Positions 12,529 to 23,505 of a stretch of DNA of 64,000 bases are shown piece by piece (position 1 is the first letter of the stretch; every line of letters begins with the position of its first letter). Under the pieces are notes generated by a model that saw only the letters and a program-made list of their open reading frames with translations, ran no database searches and was not told where the DNA came from. The translations under genes and the position numbers were made by a program. Source of the DNA: Nereocystis luetkeana (taxonomy: Eukaryota > Sar > Phaeophyceae > Laminariales > Laminariaceae); assembly GCA_031213475.1 (NCBI GenBank), contig JARUPZ010000004.1:4411169-4475168 (forward strand). Reading direction: 5' to 3'.

Positions 12529-13524
12529 TACATACATACATACATACATACATACATACATACATACATACATACATACATACATACATACATACATACA
12601 TACATACATACATACATACATACATACATACATACATACATACATACATACATACATACATACATACATACATACATACATACATACATACATACATACA
12701 TACATACATACATACATACATACATACATACATACATACATACATACATACATACATACATACATACATACATACATACATACATACATACATACATACA
12801 TACATACATACATACATACATACATACATACATACATACATACATACATACATACATACATACATACATACATACATACATACATACATACATACATACA
12901 TACATACATACATACATACATACATACATACATACATACATACATACATACATACATACATACATACATACATACATACATACATACATACATACATACA
13001 TACATACATACATACATACATACATACATACATACATACATACATACATACATACATACATACATACATACATACATACATACATACATACATACATACA
13101 TACATACATACATACATACATACATACATACATACATACATACATACATACATACATACATACATACATACATACATACATACATACATACATACATACA
13201 TACATACATACATACATACATACATACATACATACATACATACATACATACATACATACATACATACATACATACATACATACATACATACATACATACA
13301 TACATACATACATACATACATACATACATACATACATACATACATACATACATACATACATACATACATACATACATACATACATACATACATACATACA
13401 TACATACATACATACATACATACATACATACATACATACATACATACATACATACATACATACATACATACATACATACATACATACATACATACATACA
13501 TACATACATACATACATACATACA

Positions 13525-13554
<30 letters not shown>
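12529..13554. repeat. About 1.02-kb perfect (TACA)n microsatellite
   Basis: About 255 uninterrupted copies of a 4-base unit. The long frames across it on both strands are artefacts of the repeat. A second, 50-bp (ACAT)n tract follows at 13778-13828. Confidence 0.98.
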
Positions 13555-13555
<1 letters not shown>

Positions 13556-13574
13556 TGCAGCGTGGGTAGGCACA

Positions 13575-13747
13575 ATTCGATGCGAGTCGACGAGGGAAGA
13601 AAAGGCTGAAATCTTCTCGCGATAAAAAATGAAGGCACGTACCGTAGCGGGAAGGGGGGAGAAGAGCCTGCTGTGTGACCCCGGATCTGAGTTACGGGTT
13701 GGAAGGAGAGAGAGAAGAAGATGTGCGAAGATAATAAATGGGATGGG

Positions 13748-13777
<30 letters not shown>
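13575..13777 (+). mobile_element. Family S3 copy with poly-A tail
   Basis: Ends in about 31 A residues (13747-13777) followed directly by (ACAT)n to 13828. The poly-A tail marks it as a retroposed element. It adjoins the 1-kb microsatellite array on its 5' side. Confidence 0.8.
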
Positions 13778-13778
<1 letters not shown>

Positions 13779-14054
13779 ATACATACATACATACATACAT
13801 ACATACATACATACATACATACATACAGTACGTAGACGCCGACGACACCAGAATCAAACTCGACGGTGGTGCACAAAACAAGGTGGCCTCTAGGTTTCTG
13901 CGTTCGTGTCTCCTTTTAATTTTCCTGCAATTTTAGACGAGTCCTGGGTGCCCACAAAGTCGGTCGTGATATGCATGCTTCCTGCGACCGGCCATGGCCT
14001 CCGTGGTGCCTTGCGTGAATGGGGTTTCGTCTCAGACGGCGTGAGTGGGTGGAG

Positions 14055-14184
14055 AAGGATGGAAAAGGCCCGAAAATAAAATGTAGAATCATTCACGACT
14101 TCCGTCAGTTCGTAGAATGAAGGATGGAAAAGGCCCGAAAATAAAATGTAGAATCATTCACGACTTCCGTCAGTTCGTAGAATG
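14055..14184. repeat. 65-bp perfect tandem duplication
   Basis: Units 14055-14119 and 14120-14184 are identical. Confidence 0.95.
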
Positions 14185-14462
14185 TCAGGTATCATACAAA
14201 AGCCAAAGCTGAGTACAACTATATAGAACCAGTCGAACTCACAGCTGACGTACCTCACAACTTTGTAAAGAAAGCTTCAAGTGAGTAGGTTTAGCAGGTT
14301 GGGAGAAGGGATCTTTAGGGATGTTTTTTACTTGAAAAATGTGTAGCGTGGTCTGCACTTCGGAATCGTCGTCCGCAACTGAGAAATTTCCTGGTTCGAT
14401 GCAAACTCGGCGCAGCCGCGTTTTTGGCGAGTTTTGGCCCGTTTTGGCTGCGGTTTGGGGTC

Positions 14463-14500
14463 AGGGTTAGGGTTAGGGTTAGGGTTAGGGTTAGGGTTAG
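14463..14500 (+). repeat. Interstitial telomere-type (TTAGGG)n
   Basis: Six TTAGGG units in a row, with TCAGGG and AGAGTCAGGG edges. Short AACCCTAACCCT also at about 19849. Fits a TTAGGG-type telomere for the host. Confidence 0.9.
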
Positions 14501-15874
14501 AGTCAGGGGTGGGGTTGAGTCTCCGCCCGTGCCTTGATCCCAACAGGAACCAAAACACCCGAACAGCCTACCAACCTAAAGATCCCTTCTCCCAGATTGT
14601 TAAAGGTCCTCCTTCAAGTTGTGGCTTCAATAGCAACCTCTCTCTGGTACCACACTGCTGTGAACGGTCCACTCACAGCTCGATATGTCTCTTCGGGTGA
14701 TTGGACCGAATTTGGTAAACATTTTCGATATTTATTTGGGCATTTATTTGGTTGATGGAATGGGCCGGGAATTTAGAAGAAAAGGTTACCTTTTCTTCAT
14801 GTATTATTTTAGCAGAATGGGTCGGAATTGGTTTGAACGTTTATTACGCAGGTACCATATTTTGCGCTTAACTTTGCAGAATTGCGAGCCTTGTATGTAG
14901 TGTTGCTTCTCTTATTTTTTTCGTCTGTCGGCGCTTGTACACAAAAGATAAAGCAAAAGAGAGATCCAGATTTCAACGACTTCAGAGGTGGAAGATATAA
15001 AAGCACACACAAGCAGACCTTACTACTTGAAAAAAAACAGCAGAACAAATAAAAATGATGTAGGTCTCGTTGGGAATCACTCTACTCACTCCTACATTTA
15101 AGCAACACTTACTTGGCGAATCAAAAAATGAATCGATGACGTTTACCAAAGCCTTTTCACCAATATTCAAAGGTAGCCGCCAGGTGACACACCAGGCCGA
15201 ATGCCGGCGACCAGCGGGTGTATTCTACGTTCATGCCTACAACGCACGCCGCAGGCGCATATATATAGTGGCACGCATACAGACATGTAGGCGCTCCGCA
15301 GGCTATCTCTTTTATACAGGCACAATGAAAAGCAAATAAAATGCCTTAAAGGCCAGAACGTGCCTTAAACCTGTTGAGCCCGCCAAGACACATCTAACAC
15401 TAATTTTAAATAGTTCAAGGTTTCAGGCGTAAATGCCTGTCTCGCCCATAACGTCCCGTCAATAGAAAACCCCGCACAAAACATTGTGTTTCCCCTAATA
15501 ATTTTGAAACTTCAAGCAGTTTAGGGCTTCAGGCTTAAATATGGTATACCTCTCTCGCCCAAAACATGCCTTCGAAATAAACCCCAAAAAAAACAACAAG
15601 GCCATCTGATACGCCAAACCGGTTTTGGTTTCTGGAAATCGAGGTTCCAGCACCTTTGCAGGCGTGTTTGAACTGAGAAGCGGGCGGATCGGGCCCACTT
15701 TTCATGCAGGCCCACCAGCCATTTTGCGAGAGGCATGCAACGCCGTTTGCCGTTTCTTCAGGATAGTAGTTTGAAAAATTGGCGATACACTCCAGTTTTC
15801 CTCTTATTATCAGTTTCGGACGCGATTTATCTAAAAGAGAGGGGATTTTTTCGGCTGAAACGTCGATATATATT

Positions 15875-15908
<34 letters not shown>

Positions 15909-16182
15909 CTGAAAATGCCTTGTCGATTGTTTTGTCTTATATGACAACATCGTCAAAATCTCGAACGACACCCCAGGAGAAAAGAAAAATGGGTCTAGAT
16001 ACCTCTCCCCATAAAACTGCAAGTCTGGACGTATCCTGAGAAGAGCGAGCCTGATTCGGTCGGACTCCGGGTCAAAAGTACGTGAAAGCACATATAAACA
16101 CACAGTTTCGGGCAAGTTTTTGTGTTTTCAAAACCCTCCCATAAGAGATTGCCTAAGCCCCGTTCCAATAACTTTGGGAATT

Positions 16183-16575
16183 AACAGACAAACCGGAAAA
16201 ACGGGAACGAAACAAAAAATGAGAACGGACGTTTTTTTTTAGAAAGCAAACCAATTGTGTACAACTCCAAGAAAAAAAGTTGACAGTCCTGTGGGGCTGT
16301 ACAGCAGCCTTCGAATGAGCTGTCGCTCAGGCTGGAAGTCCTCGGCATCGCCGCGGTAGCCAGCATCTAGAGAAATCACAATAGAGCCAGCGTATATCGC
16401 TTTTTGCGCCCACCCGAAGGCACGAGATGGAGCATGACCGTTCTGACGAGCTCCTCTCACAGGGCTGGCCAAGGGGTTTCGCAGGATCATTTTGGTTATC
16501 TGATACACCACATGGTTCTGGAAACGGCTTGGTTCTCATTTTAGGCTTCGTTCCCATTTTTCCGATTTGTCTGTT
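16183..16575 (-). mobile_element. TIR element B copy 1 (about 395 bp)
   Basis: Bounded by inverted ends AACAGACAAAYCGGAAAAA on the left and the matching complement on the right. The body carries a minus-strand ORF (16239-16511) ending VVHNWFAF; a 2-bp change against copy 2 breaks its upstream part. The length suggests a non-autonomous DNA transposon. No transposase motif is seen. Confidence 0.75.
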
Positions 16576-16657
16576 AATTCCCACATAACGACATAGGTTT
16601 TGAGTGCCCTACTCTGTGGTTTAGAGTGCCTCGCGATATACATACCAGGTACTATTT

Positions 16658-17053
16658 ACAGACAAACCGGAAAAATGGGAACGAAACAAAAAATGAGAAC
16701 GGACGTTTTTTTTTAGAAAGCAAACCAATTGTGTACAACTCCAAGAAAAAAAGTTGACAGTCCTGTGGGGCTGTACAGCAGCCTTCGAATGAGCTGTCGC
16801 TCAGGCTGGAAGTCCTCGGCATCGCCGCGATAGCCAGCATCTAGAGAAATCACAATAGAGCCAGCGTATATCGCTTTTTGCGCCCACCCGAAGGCACGAG
16901 ATGGAGCATGACCGTTCTGACGAGCTCCTCTCACAGGGCTGGCCAAGGGGTTTCGCAGGATCATTTTGGTTATCTGATACACCACATGGTTCTGGAGATA
17001 CGGCTTGGTTCTCATTTTAGGCTTCGTTCCCATTTTTCCGATTTGTCTGTTTT
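16658..17053 (-). mobile_element. TIR element B copy 2
   Basis: Direct repeat of copy 1, about 80 bp downstream, over 98% alike by eye. The ORF is intact at 106 codons (17033-16713, minus). The gap between the copies holds a TACCAGGTA at 16643. Confidence 0.78.
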
Positions 17054-17137
17054 ATTCAAGAAAGTCACGAAAAGGGCGTTCATGCGCGCTGTTTCCGAGA
17101 AGGCTATTCAGGCATTCCTTCGTGCGTATCTAAACCC

Positions 17138-17225
17138 TTTCAGGACTGACTGCAGTCCCGTTTGGGGGGCAAACCAATCGAAAATTGAGTGATTCGTCTC
17201 CAAAATGGGACTGACTGCAGCTCCT
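17138..17225. mobile_element. Fold-back element family C, diverged
   Basis: Arms GACTGCAGTCCCGTTTGGGG and CCAAAATGGGACTGACTGCA. It lies about 85 bp beyond TIR element B copy 2. Confidence 0.65.
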
Positions 17226-18177
17226 CGCCCTTCTAAGGACAAGCGCATGTGAAATGTATGCGGCTCCTCACCTGAGCAGAGCTCTGTGCCACTAGTGAGT
17301 ACCACAAAGACCGATTTTGCCAAGAGCTTAAAAAAAGTGTGTGTGTCCTTCACATTAAACCGCTCCTTCCAGCCGTCTCGACATCCAGCACGCCTACTGT
17401 TGTTCGTGCCGATCCTTCAGTCCTTTAGAGAGATAAAGAAGCTCTGTGGTCACAAAACTACAACAGCGAGATGTTGAATTGGTCAGGCCGTACCCGATAA
17501 GCGAAGAGTAGACAGTGCACTACCAATCTCCATCGTACTGAGTGCGACAGGCACGAGACACTTACACGCATTCTATTCTTATTATGTAGCAAGCATGCGT
17601 TGTGCGAGAGGAAAATCGAAAAGAAGCAATGAAAAAATAATCGAATCGAACAAACAAACCAATAATCACACAGAACAAACAAACGTGTCGTGCCCCCGAG
17701 CGAGATGTGCAACCCGACGAACAAATGATCATACATATATATATATATATATATATATGTACATGTATAATTGTTTTCTTCTTTCAGGAAAGTGATGAGT
17801 GATCAATGATGTTGAAGATCATGCTGCACATTGCTGGAAGGCAAGGGAAATAATCATATGCATATTATATTTCTAGGCATGCTGCTCTCCGGCGGCCGAG
17901 GGTTCTTTCTCGCGCTTTCGGGTGCGGGGCAAGCAAGGGGGCCGTGGGTACATTACGACGCATGTCTGGATCCCGGCCGAGCACCGCGAGCACCGTCGCG
18001 GTGCTCGGTGCGTTGAACGTCGCTGAGCTTGTTTTTAAAAACAAGAGATAGCTTTCCGCCTCGCCGAGCTGAGTAGGGGACATGGAAAGCCCCACATTTT
18101 TATTGTTTTTTCATATACAGCCCGCCACCCTCGAACACTCCCTCTGCTGTACATATATTTTTAACCTCACCAGAAGC

Positions 18178-18243
18178 AGCAGCAGAAGAAGAAGCAGCAG
18201 CAGCAGCAACAGCAGCAACAGCAGCAACAGCAGCAGCAGCAGG
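18178..18243. repeat. (CAG)n-type microsatellite
   Basis: Imperfect CAG/AAC trinucleotides. Similar CTG tracts at 31795-31858 (intron of the minus membrane-protein gene? upstream of its exon 2) and 50325-50410, where the tract encodes the Ser linker of the TMEM70-like protein. Confidence 0.9.
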
Positions 18244-18342
18244 GATACAGCGGAAACAGCAGTACGCATCTCTATCGGTTGTTGTATTCGTCGCCTTCGA
18301 CAGGTGGTGTACACCTAACACCGAGCACGTTCGTGACCACAA

Positions 18343-18427
18343 CGGTCCGTCTACCCAGGAGAAATTTTGGTGGTAGGTATCGGTGTCCGTCTGACCAGGA
18401 GAAATTTTGGTGGTAGATATCGGTGTC
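18343..18427. repeat. Two-unit 42-bp tandem repeat
   Basis: GGAGAAATTTTGGTGGTAG occurs twice with matching flanks (GTCCGTCT ... ATCGGTGTC). Confidence 0.9.
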
Positions 18428-18459
18428 ATACCTAACTAGTTGTTCAGTCGCACGCTCTC

Positions 18460-19030
18460 AGCATCATCAGGTAATCGGGCAAGAGCCGCAGAGACAGGTC
18501 CATACTGCCTCCCGTCTCGCTGTACTGCCTCGGTGTGTGGCACCGAGCATGGCCCACACTGCCCGACTGCCTGGCTGAATACTCTATTATTTGTTTTACT
18601 AAAATGCCCATATTATTACATGATGCGACGAGCACTTTCAACAACAAATAATGTTCTCCGCTGAGTTTTCTCTGGGTTGAAAATATCAACAAACTTGAAA
18701 TTGCCCGCTTGTCCAGTTCTGGTGTGTATCAACCTCAACATCAACAGTGGCAGCAGCAACAGAAACAGTAGATAGATACAGCAGCAGCTGTGAACGTCTG
18801 CCGAGCGTCATGTATGTTCTACCTAGCTATTTGACGTACACCACACACCTCACACCGAGCACGCAGGGCCAGGTCCAGACTGCCTCCCGTCTCGCTGTAC
18901 TGCCTTCGGTGTGTGGCACCGGGCATGGCCCGCACTGCCCGGATATTCGGTTTGTGCTAAAAGGCCCGTATGATACGACGAGCACTTTGAAACAACCACG
19001 GATTTTCTCTACTGGGTTTTCTCTGCGTGT
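18460..19030. repeat. Diverged direct duplication (about 180-200 bp, spaced)
   Basis: Segments near 18495-18680 and 18868-19025 share ACTGCCTCCCGTCTCGCTGT, GTGTGGCACCG, ACGAGCACTTT and GTTTTCTCTG in the same order. Confidence 0.85.
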
Positions 19031-19531
19031 CCCAACCGTACGTATACCTGTATATCAATAAATACATACCGGTAGCAGGTGCAGAGAAGCTGCTTCCTAC
19101 TATTAATAATAATAGTGATGTTTTAAGTTATTTGGCCTTTCTGTAGTGTTAACGCTGTTTTTGATACGCAGGTAGGTAAAGAATTCTGAAGTAGGTAGTA
19201 GAGTATATAATAATTGTAGGTGTAGTATTTTTAGAAGACCATGGTACCGAGTGCCATCAGACAATGTGCAGCATGATCTTCAACATGGATCACTCATAAC
19301 TTTCCCGAAAGAAGAAAACCTCGGAAACTGCTTCTCTATTAATACCTGTCCAATAGTAGTAAAGCACTGCCTGTACTACAAGCATTATTAACAGTAGCAA
19401 CAGTAGTCGTAGTCGTTGTGGTGTCCGCTTTTGCTATTGTTGCCGTCTGTATGCTGTTCTTCTACCTGGCTAAGAGCAGTAGATGCCCTCAACCGTATAT
19501 AATACGTAGCCTAGACATTTACAGACACTAG

Positions 19532-19643
19532 TATTACGGGGGACCATATTAAGTAGGACCTACGGTATATTATTCAAAAAACAATATAGTTCGCTATTTT
19601 TACCACCGATGTCTGGTCCTATTTACTATGGTCCCCCGTAATA
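19532..19643. mobile_element. MITE family A copy 8
   Basis: Ends intact. The internal left arm reads TATTAAGTAGGACC. Confidence 0.86.
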
Positions 19644-19876
19644 GTAGTCGCAGTTGTAGGTATTCCTGTAGTGTACCGGTCGCATATGTTGATGCTGCTT
19701 CTACCTGTACTGCATCTACGTATTACTGGCAGTGGTGTATATAGTGCAACTATGTATGGTAGTCATGCCCCAACCCATGGTACCACGTGGTGACTTGACC
19801 TCTCTGTTTGTCATGAGGTTTTCTGTATTGTATGAGCGATTGGAACCCTAACCCTAGCGGTAGTACTTATTTTTAA

Positions 19877-19989
19877 TTTGCGGGGGACCATAGTATGCAG
19901 GACCAAACATTGTTAGTAAGATAGCGAAATATGTTGGTTTTTGTGCGTACAGCAATAGTAGGTCCTACTTAATATGGTCCCCCGCAATA
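19877..19989. mobile_element. MITE family A copy 9
   Basis: Both outer ends begin GCGGGGGACC / GGTCCCCCGC. It lies about 235 bp from copy 8, in a stretch where a locus with CTACCTGTACTxCATCTA is itself duplicated. Confidence 0.8.
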
Positions 19990-20678
19990 GTCGTATAGTT
20001 TGTAGTCAGTAGTCGTAGTATTAATAGTAGTGTACGATGTAGTATTTTGTAAGAAGTGCATGCCCCTTCTACCTGTACTACATCTATCTGCGTAGTAGTG
20101 GTCGACCCATGGTACCGCGTGTGTGTGATATAGTAATCACCACAGAAAGAGAAGTAATCAGTCCCTGCTGACTACTACTAATATTATTTCCTTCGAGCAA
20201 TACGCGGACCCGTGACTCAGGTAGCCGCCACGAACAGTTATAAGACGTTTGTTACCTGTGACTCCCTTTTCGACTTGCGGCGCCCCCGTGATTTCACGTT
20301 ACCCACATCCCGAAGGGGAACCTCGGGCCCGTCGGAACTAATTTGGCCAAAACATGTTGTTTATTATATAGGGCATGGCCTACCGCAAACACACACTACA
20401 CTCTCGCACCAATTGGGCAAGCAGATTTTTTCTCAGGAAAAAAAGGTAAGAGCAAAAAACACCAAAAAGAGACCCACGCGTCTTATGATCAGGAACGAAA
20501 TCTCAGCGTGATGTACCCGAAACCATCATGACCGTTGGAGATTTTTTTTTTAGACGATGCGAGCAGAAGAAAAACGTGTAAGCTAAAAGCCCGATACCCC
20601 ACACTACCACCCATGGGTTAGGTATATTGTAAACAAAAACTTCGGACCCAACCATTTTTTGCTCGGGTGGCTCCTAGG

Positions 20679-20748
20679 TATTACGGGGGACCATAGAAAA
20701 TAGGACCTGTGGTACACACAGATACCCATACATTAAATATTTACCGAT
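20679..20748. mobile_element. MITE family A copy 10, left half only
   Basis: Left inverted end and middle are present, then the match stops abruptly at TTTACCGATCAG; no right end follows. Truncated. Confidence 0.7.
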
Positions 20749-22455
20749 CAGAAGGCCAGTTACGATCATACTTGGAACGGTCAGAAGGGCTAAAACAAGC
20801 AGTGCTGTCCTTGCCGCTGAACAGTGGTCAGTCTCCCCTTCATTTGATATAAACAGGGGTAACATCGCGCCAGGGGTATCATGTTCCGGCCCAATATATT
20901 GTGACCTGTAAAGATCATCAAAGTGAGCAAACCGCTGCCTGTAACGGTTCCGCCGTGAGGCTAAGTTCGCTGCAGCAGCATACTAGTACCGTATTTGTTT
21001 TTAGGGCTACTGTGCGTAGCGCATAGCAGTGTTGGTAGCCGGGTTGCGCGAAACAAACTTCTTCAACGTCGTGTTTCGGGCGATACACTGAGGAGTGTGT
21101 GGAGCATTAAGCCACCGCCCCTAAAAAAAGGCGTTGACATCGTGCAGGAAGTCGACAACCGTTCCACCGGAGGAACTCGAGTTAACAACGCCACAGAAGG
21201 CACTTTCACTGAAACATCTGAGGCGCGCTGACACTGGCGATGGGAACGGCCTCAAGAGTTCTGGCCTGTGTGAGGTTTGTCTACGACACGTACGTGTTGT
21301 CGTGCTCGGTACAGCTGTAGTATTGCGGCCAGTCGTCACTGCTTGAGCCCGATACTTATTTACAGACACACGTGTCCGTACCCTCAGACACATTGTAGCG
21401 TCCTGGGCATTCGGAGTAGGAAACTTGTGGGTCTGTTATTTTCATTTCGTCCCAGGATTTCAAACTTGGACTGGACGGCTCCCGCCACCCACCATATATA
21501 TTCCAAGAAGGGCGGATAGCAGTATCGAGTACTGCGGTGCTTTAGAATTATTTCATTGCCCCAGCCAATCAATGAGCATATTTTTATACGTTAGAAAGAT
21601 TATGCCCCAGATCACCTGGATCCTAACCTACCGTTCGGAGATGTTGCACGGGATCGTCACACCGTGATACTACTTTCATCCAGGAAGCATGTGATAGGTC
21701 ATGCAGAGTATACGGCTCCCACCCGGCAACATGACCTAGATACTACAGATCATACAGATCAGGGCTATATATGCCCTGGAAGATCTAAATCGTTATAGTG
21801 AGAGATCGATGATTTATGGCATGGCAATGACTTGAAATACTTTGAAAACGCCGGTGATCAGCTGACTTTAGGTCGTGAGACCACATTTATTTGTAATACT
21901 TGGGAGGCGTATCTTAGATGGGGAAACAGGGGTCAAGGGTGAGGTTTGTCTTAGCTCCTTGGGGTCAGTCATACTCGTGACCGGAATTGGAAGAAAGCTG
22001 TACTGACGCATGCTACAACAAAAGAGATGCATCCTAAAAGTTATGAGGCTCCTCACTTGAGGAACTCCATGATACCTCACCCCAAAACTGTCTGCAGCAA
22101 AAATCAAATTGTCTTCCGAAGGGCAACCTGCAAGGAGTCATTTTTCGAAACAAGACTGCCATTCCGACGATTTTGGGTCAAGGAGCCCCGTCATTCAGAA
22201 AACATTTTAGCGGAAATGTGCTACCTCTATCGCAGAACGTACGTACGTGTCTACTTCTACCGTCTACAAGCAACAAGCACACGCGAGTAACAACGACAAC
22301 CTGGTCAGTAGGTGAACAATGCAAGGGAGGCTATGTACGTGTCCAAAACCTGAGGCACATTACACTTGACGTCTTGTACTCGTTACGACTTTTCTTTTTC
22401 AAGTATTACGGGGACCCGGTTCTATCTTCGTGTCCGGTTTTTTTTTCAGGGTACG

Positions 22456-22845
22456 GCTGGGGTTTTCCATACGAACGCTTGATACACCACAAGGTGCGAT
22501 GGAGACTCGAGGGTGGGAAGGGTCTGCTCCTCCCCGCGGCGACCAAGAAACACTGGGACCCAGGGTTATCCCGACCGTCGTCGTTCGCGGCTCATCGATG
22601 TGGATCGAGAGTTTCTTGCATCAGACCGCTCACTGGAGCTAGGCACTCCGCTGGGGCGAGGCGGAGCAACGTTAACGGACTCTGCCCAGGAAGAGGACGT
22701 GTTCTTCGAACCTGTGCCTCTCGACCTACAGCTCGGACTCACGCCGCCATGCCGACTCTACCTTCCTCATCTCCAGGCGCCCCGCACTGCCGGGCCTGAC
22801 TCGGGCAGCCTGCAATATGAACTACTGTACATGTGCAGTACCTGA
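22456..22845 (+). CDS. Coding-like region, unassigned
   Basis: Preceded by a very good acceptor (pyrimidine run then CAG at about 22449). A short frame with YGWGFPYERLIHHK ends at AAG|GTGCGA in phase 0. After a possible about 67-bp intron, a frame from about 22564 to 22845 reads GYPDRRRSRLIDVDREF and later VPLDLQLGLTPPC, ending TGA. Composition is richer in GC at codon third positions than the flanking repeats. All three frames stay open for long stretches here and just beyond (22.9-23.1 kb), so the true frame is uncertain. No family recognised. Confidence 0.3.
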
Positions 22846-23396
22846 CCTGCGTTCTTCTCTATGTTAGGGCGCTAGCGGTCACTTTGGGCCGCTCTGACAG
22901 CTGTTGGTGGATTGGTCTCATGGACCTTCTCTTCGAAATTCCATCCGCCGAGTGCCGCCTCCACCACAGCAACCACCTTTGGCCAAGGACCTTGCACCGG
23001 CGGCGCCGCAACCGACGAGATCGTCCCAGTCTTGGTTTTTCCCGCTGGGCGTAGCAGCTCTGTGGGTGCCACTGCTGCTGTCGCGGCTGGAACCCTTGCT
23101 GCTACTGTAGTACGCATGCTCACGGTGTAAAACCATCAAATAGATCCGCCACACCGCCACGGCTTCGGTTAATATCCGCCAGGCCTCTGCCGGTAGTGCA
23201 CGTCGCATGGCACGCCACACCGCCACCACTCTCGCGCCAGCCAGCTTTGGATGTCGTGGCCACTGCTATACAAGTGCCTGTCATTATGTACTCCTATCTG
23301 TGGCCAAGTGGTCGCCTAGCGGTCCAGTAGTAGTGCCGGTAGTTTGCCCCTAATAGCTTTTTTCGTCCTTCGTTGATTGCTATCAGCTGCCCCCAC

Positions 23397-23505
23397 TATT
23401 ACGGGGGACCATAGTTAATAGGACCTATGGTATACATAAAAACCTACATATTTAACCATTTTTACTAACACTATTTGGTCCTATTAACTATGGTCCCCCG
23501 TAATA
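23397..23505. mobile_element. MITE family A copy 11
   Basis: Near-perfect copy bounded by TA, close to the family consensus. Confidence 0.9.

Larger units (their letters stand above)
13829..16180. other. Gene-poor stretch
   Basis: Tandem 65-bp repeat, telomere-type tract, and a segment CTCACAGCTGACGTA (14238) that recurs at 35890 with similar flanks. Two similar CTTCAGGCxTAAAT blocks at 15420-15580. No coding support. Confidence 0.55.
17226..22400. other. Gene-poor, repeat-rich stretch
   Basis: MITE copies 8-10, the duplications at 18.3-19.0 kb, CAG tracts. An open frame at 20995-21231 (plus) ends in a Thr/Glu-rich segment but has no recognisable domain. Confidence 0.5.

Noticed and set aside
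12404-13881. Long frames of 355-458 codons on both strands
   Set aside because: They are translations of the (TACA)n tract (repeating HTYI or MYVC); no protein is implied.
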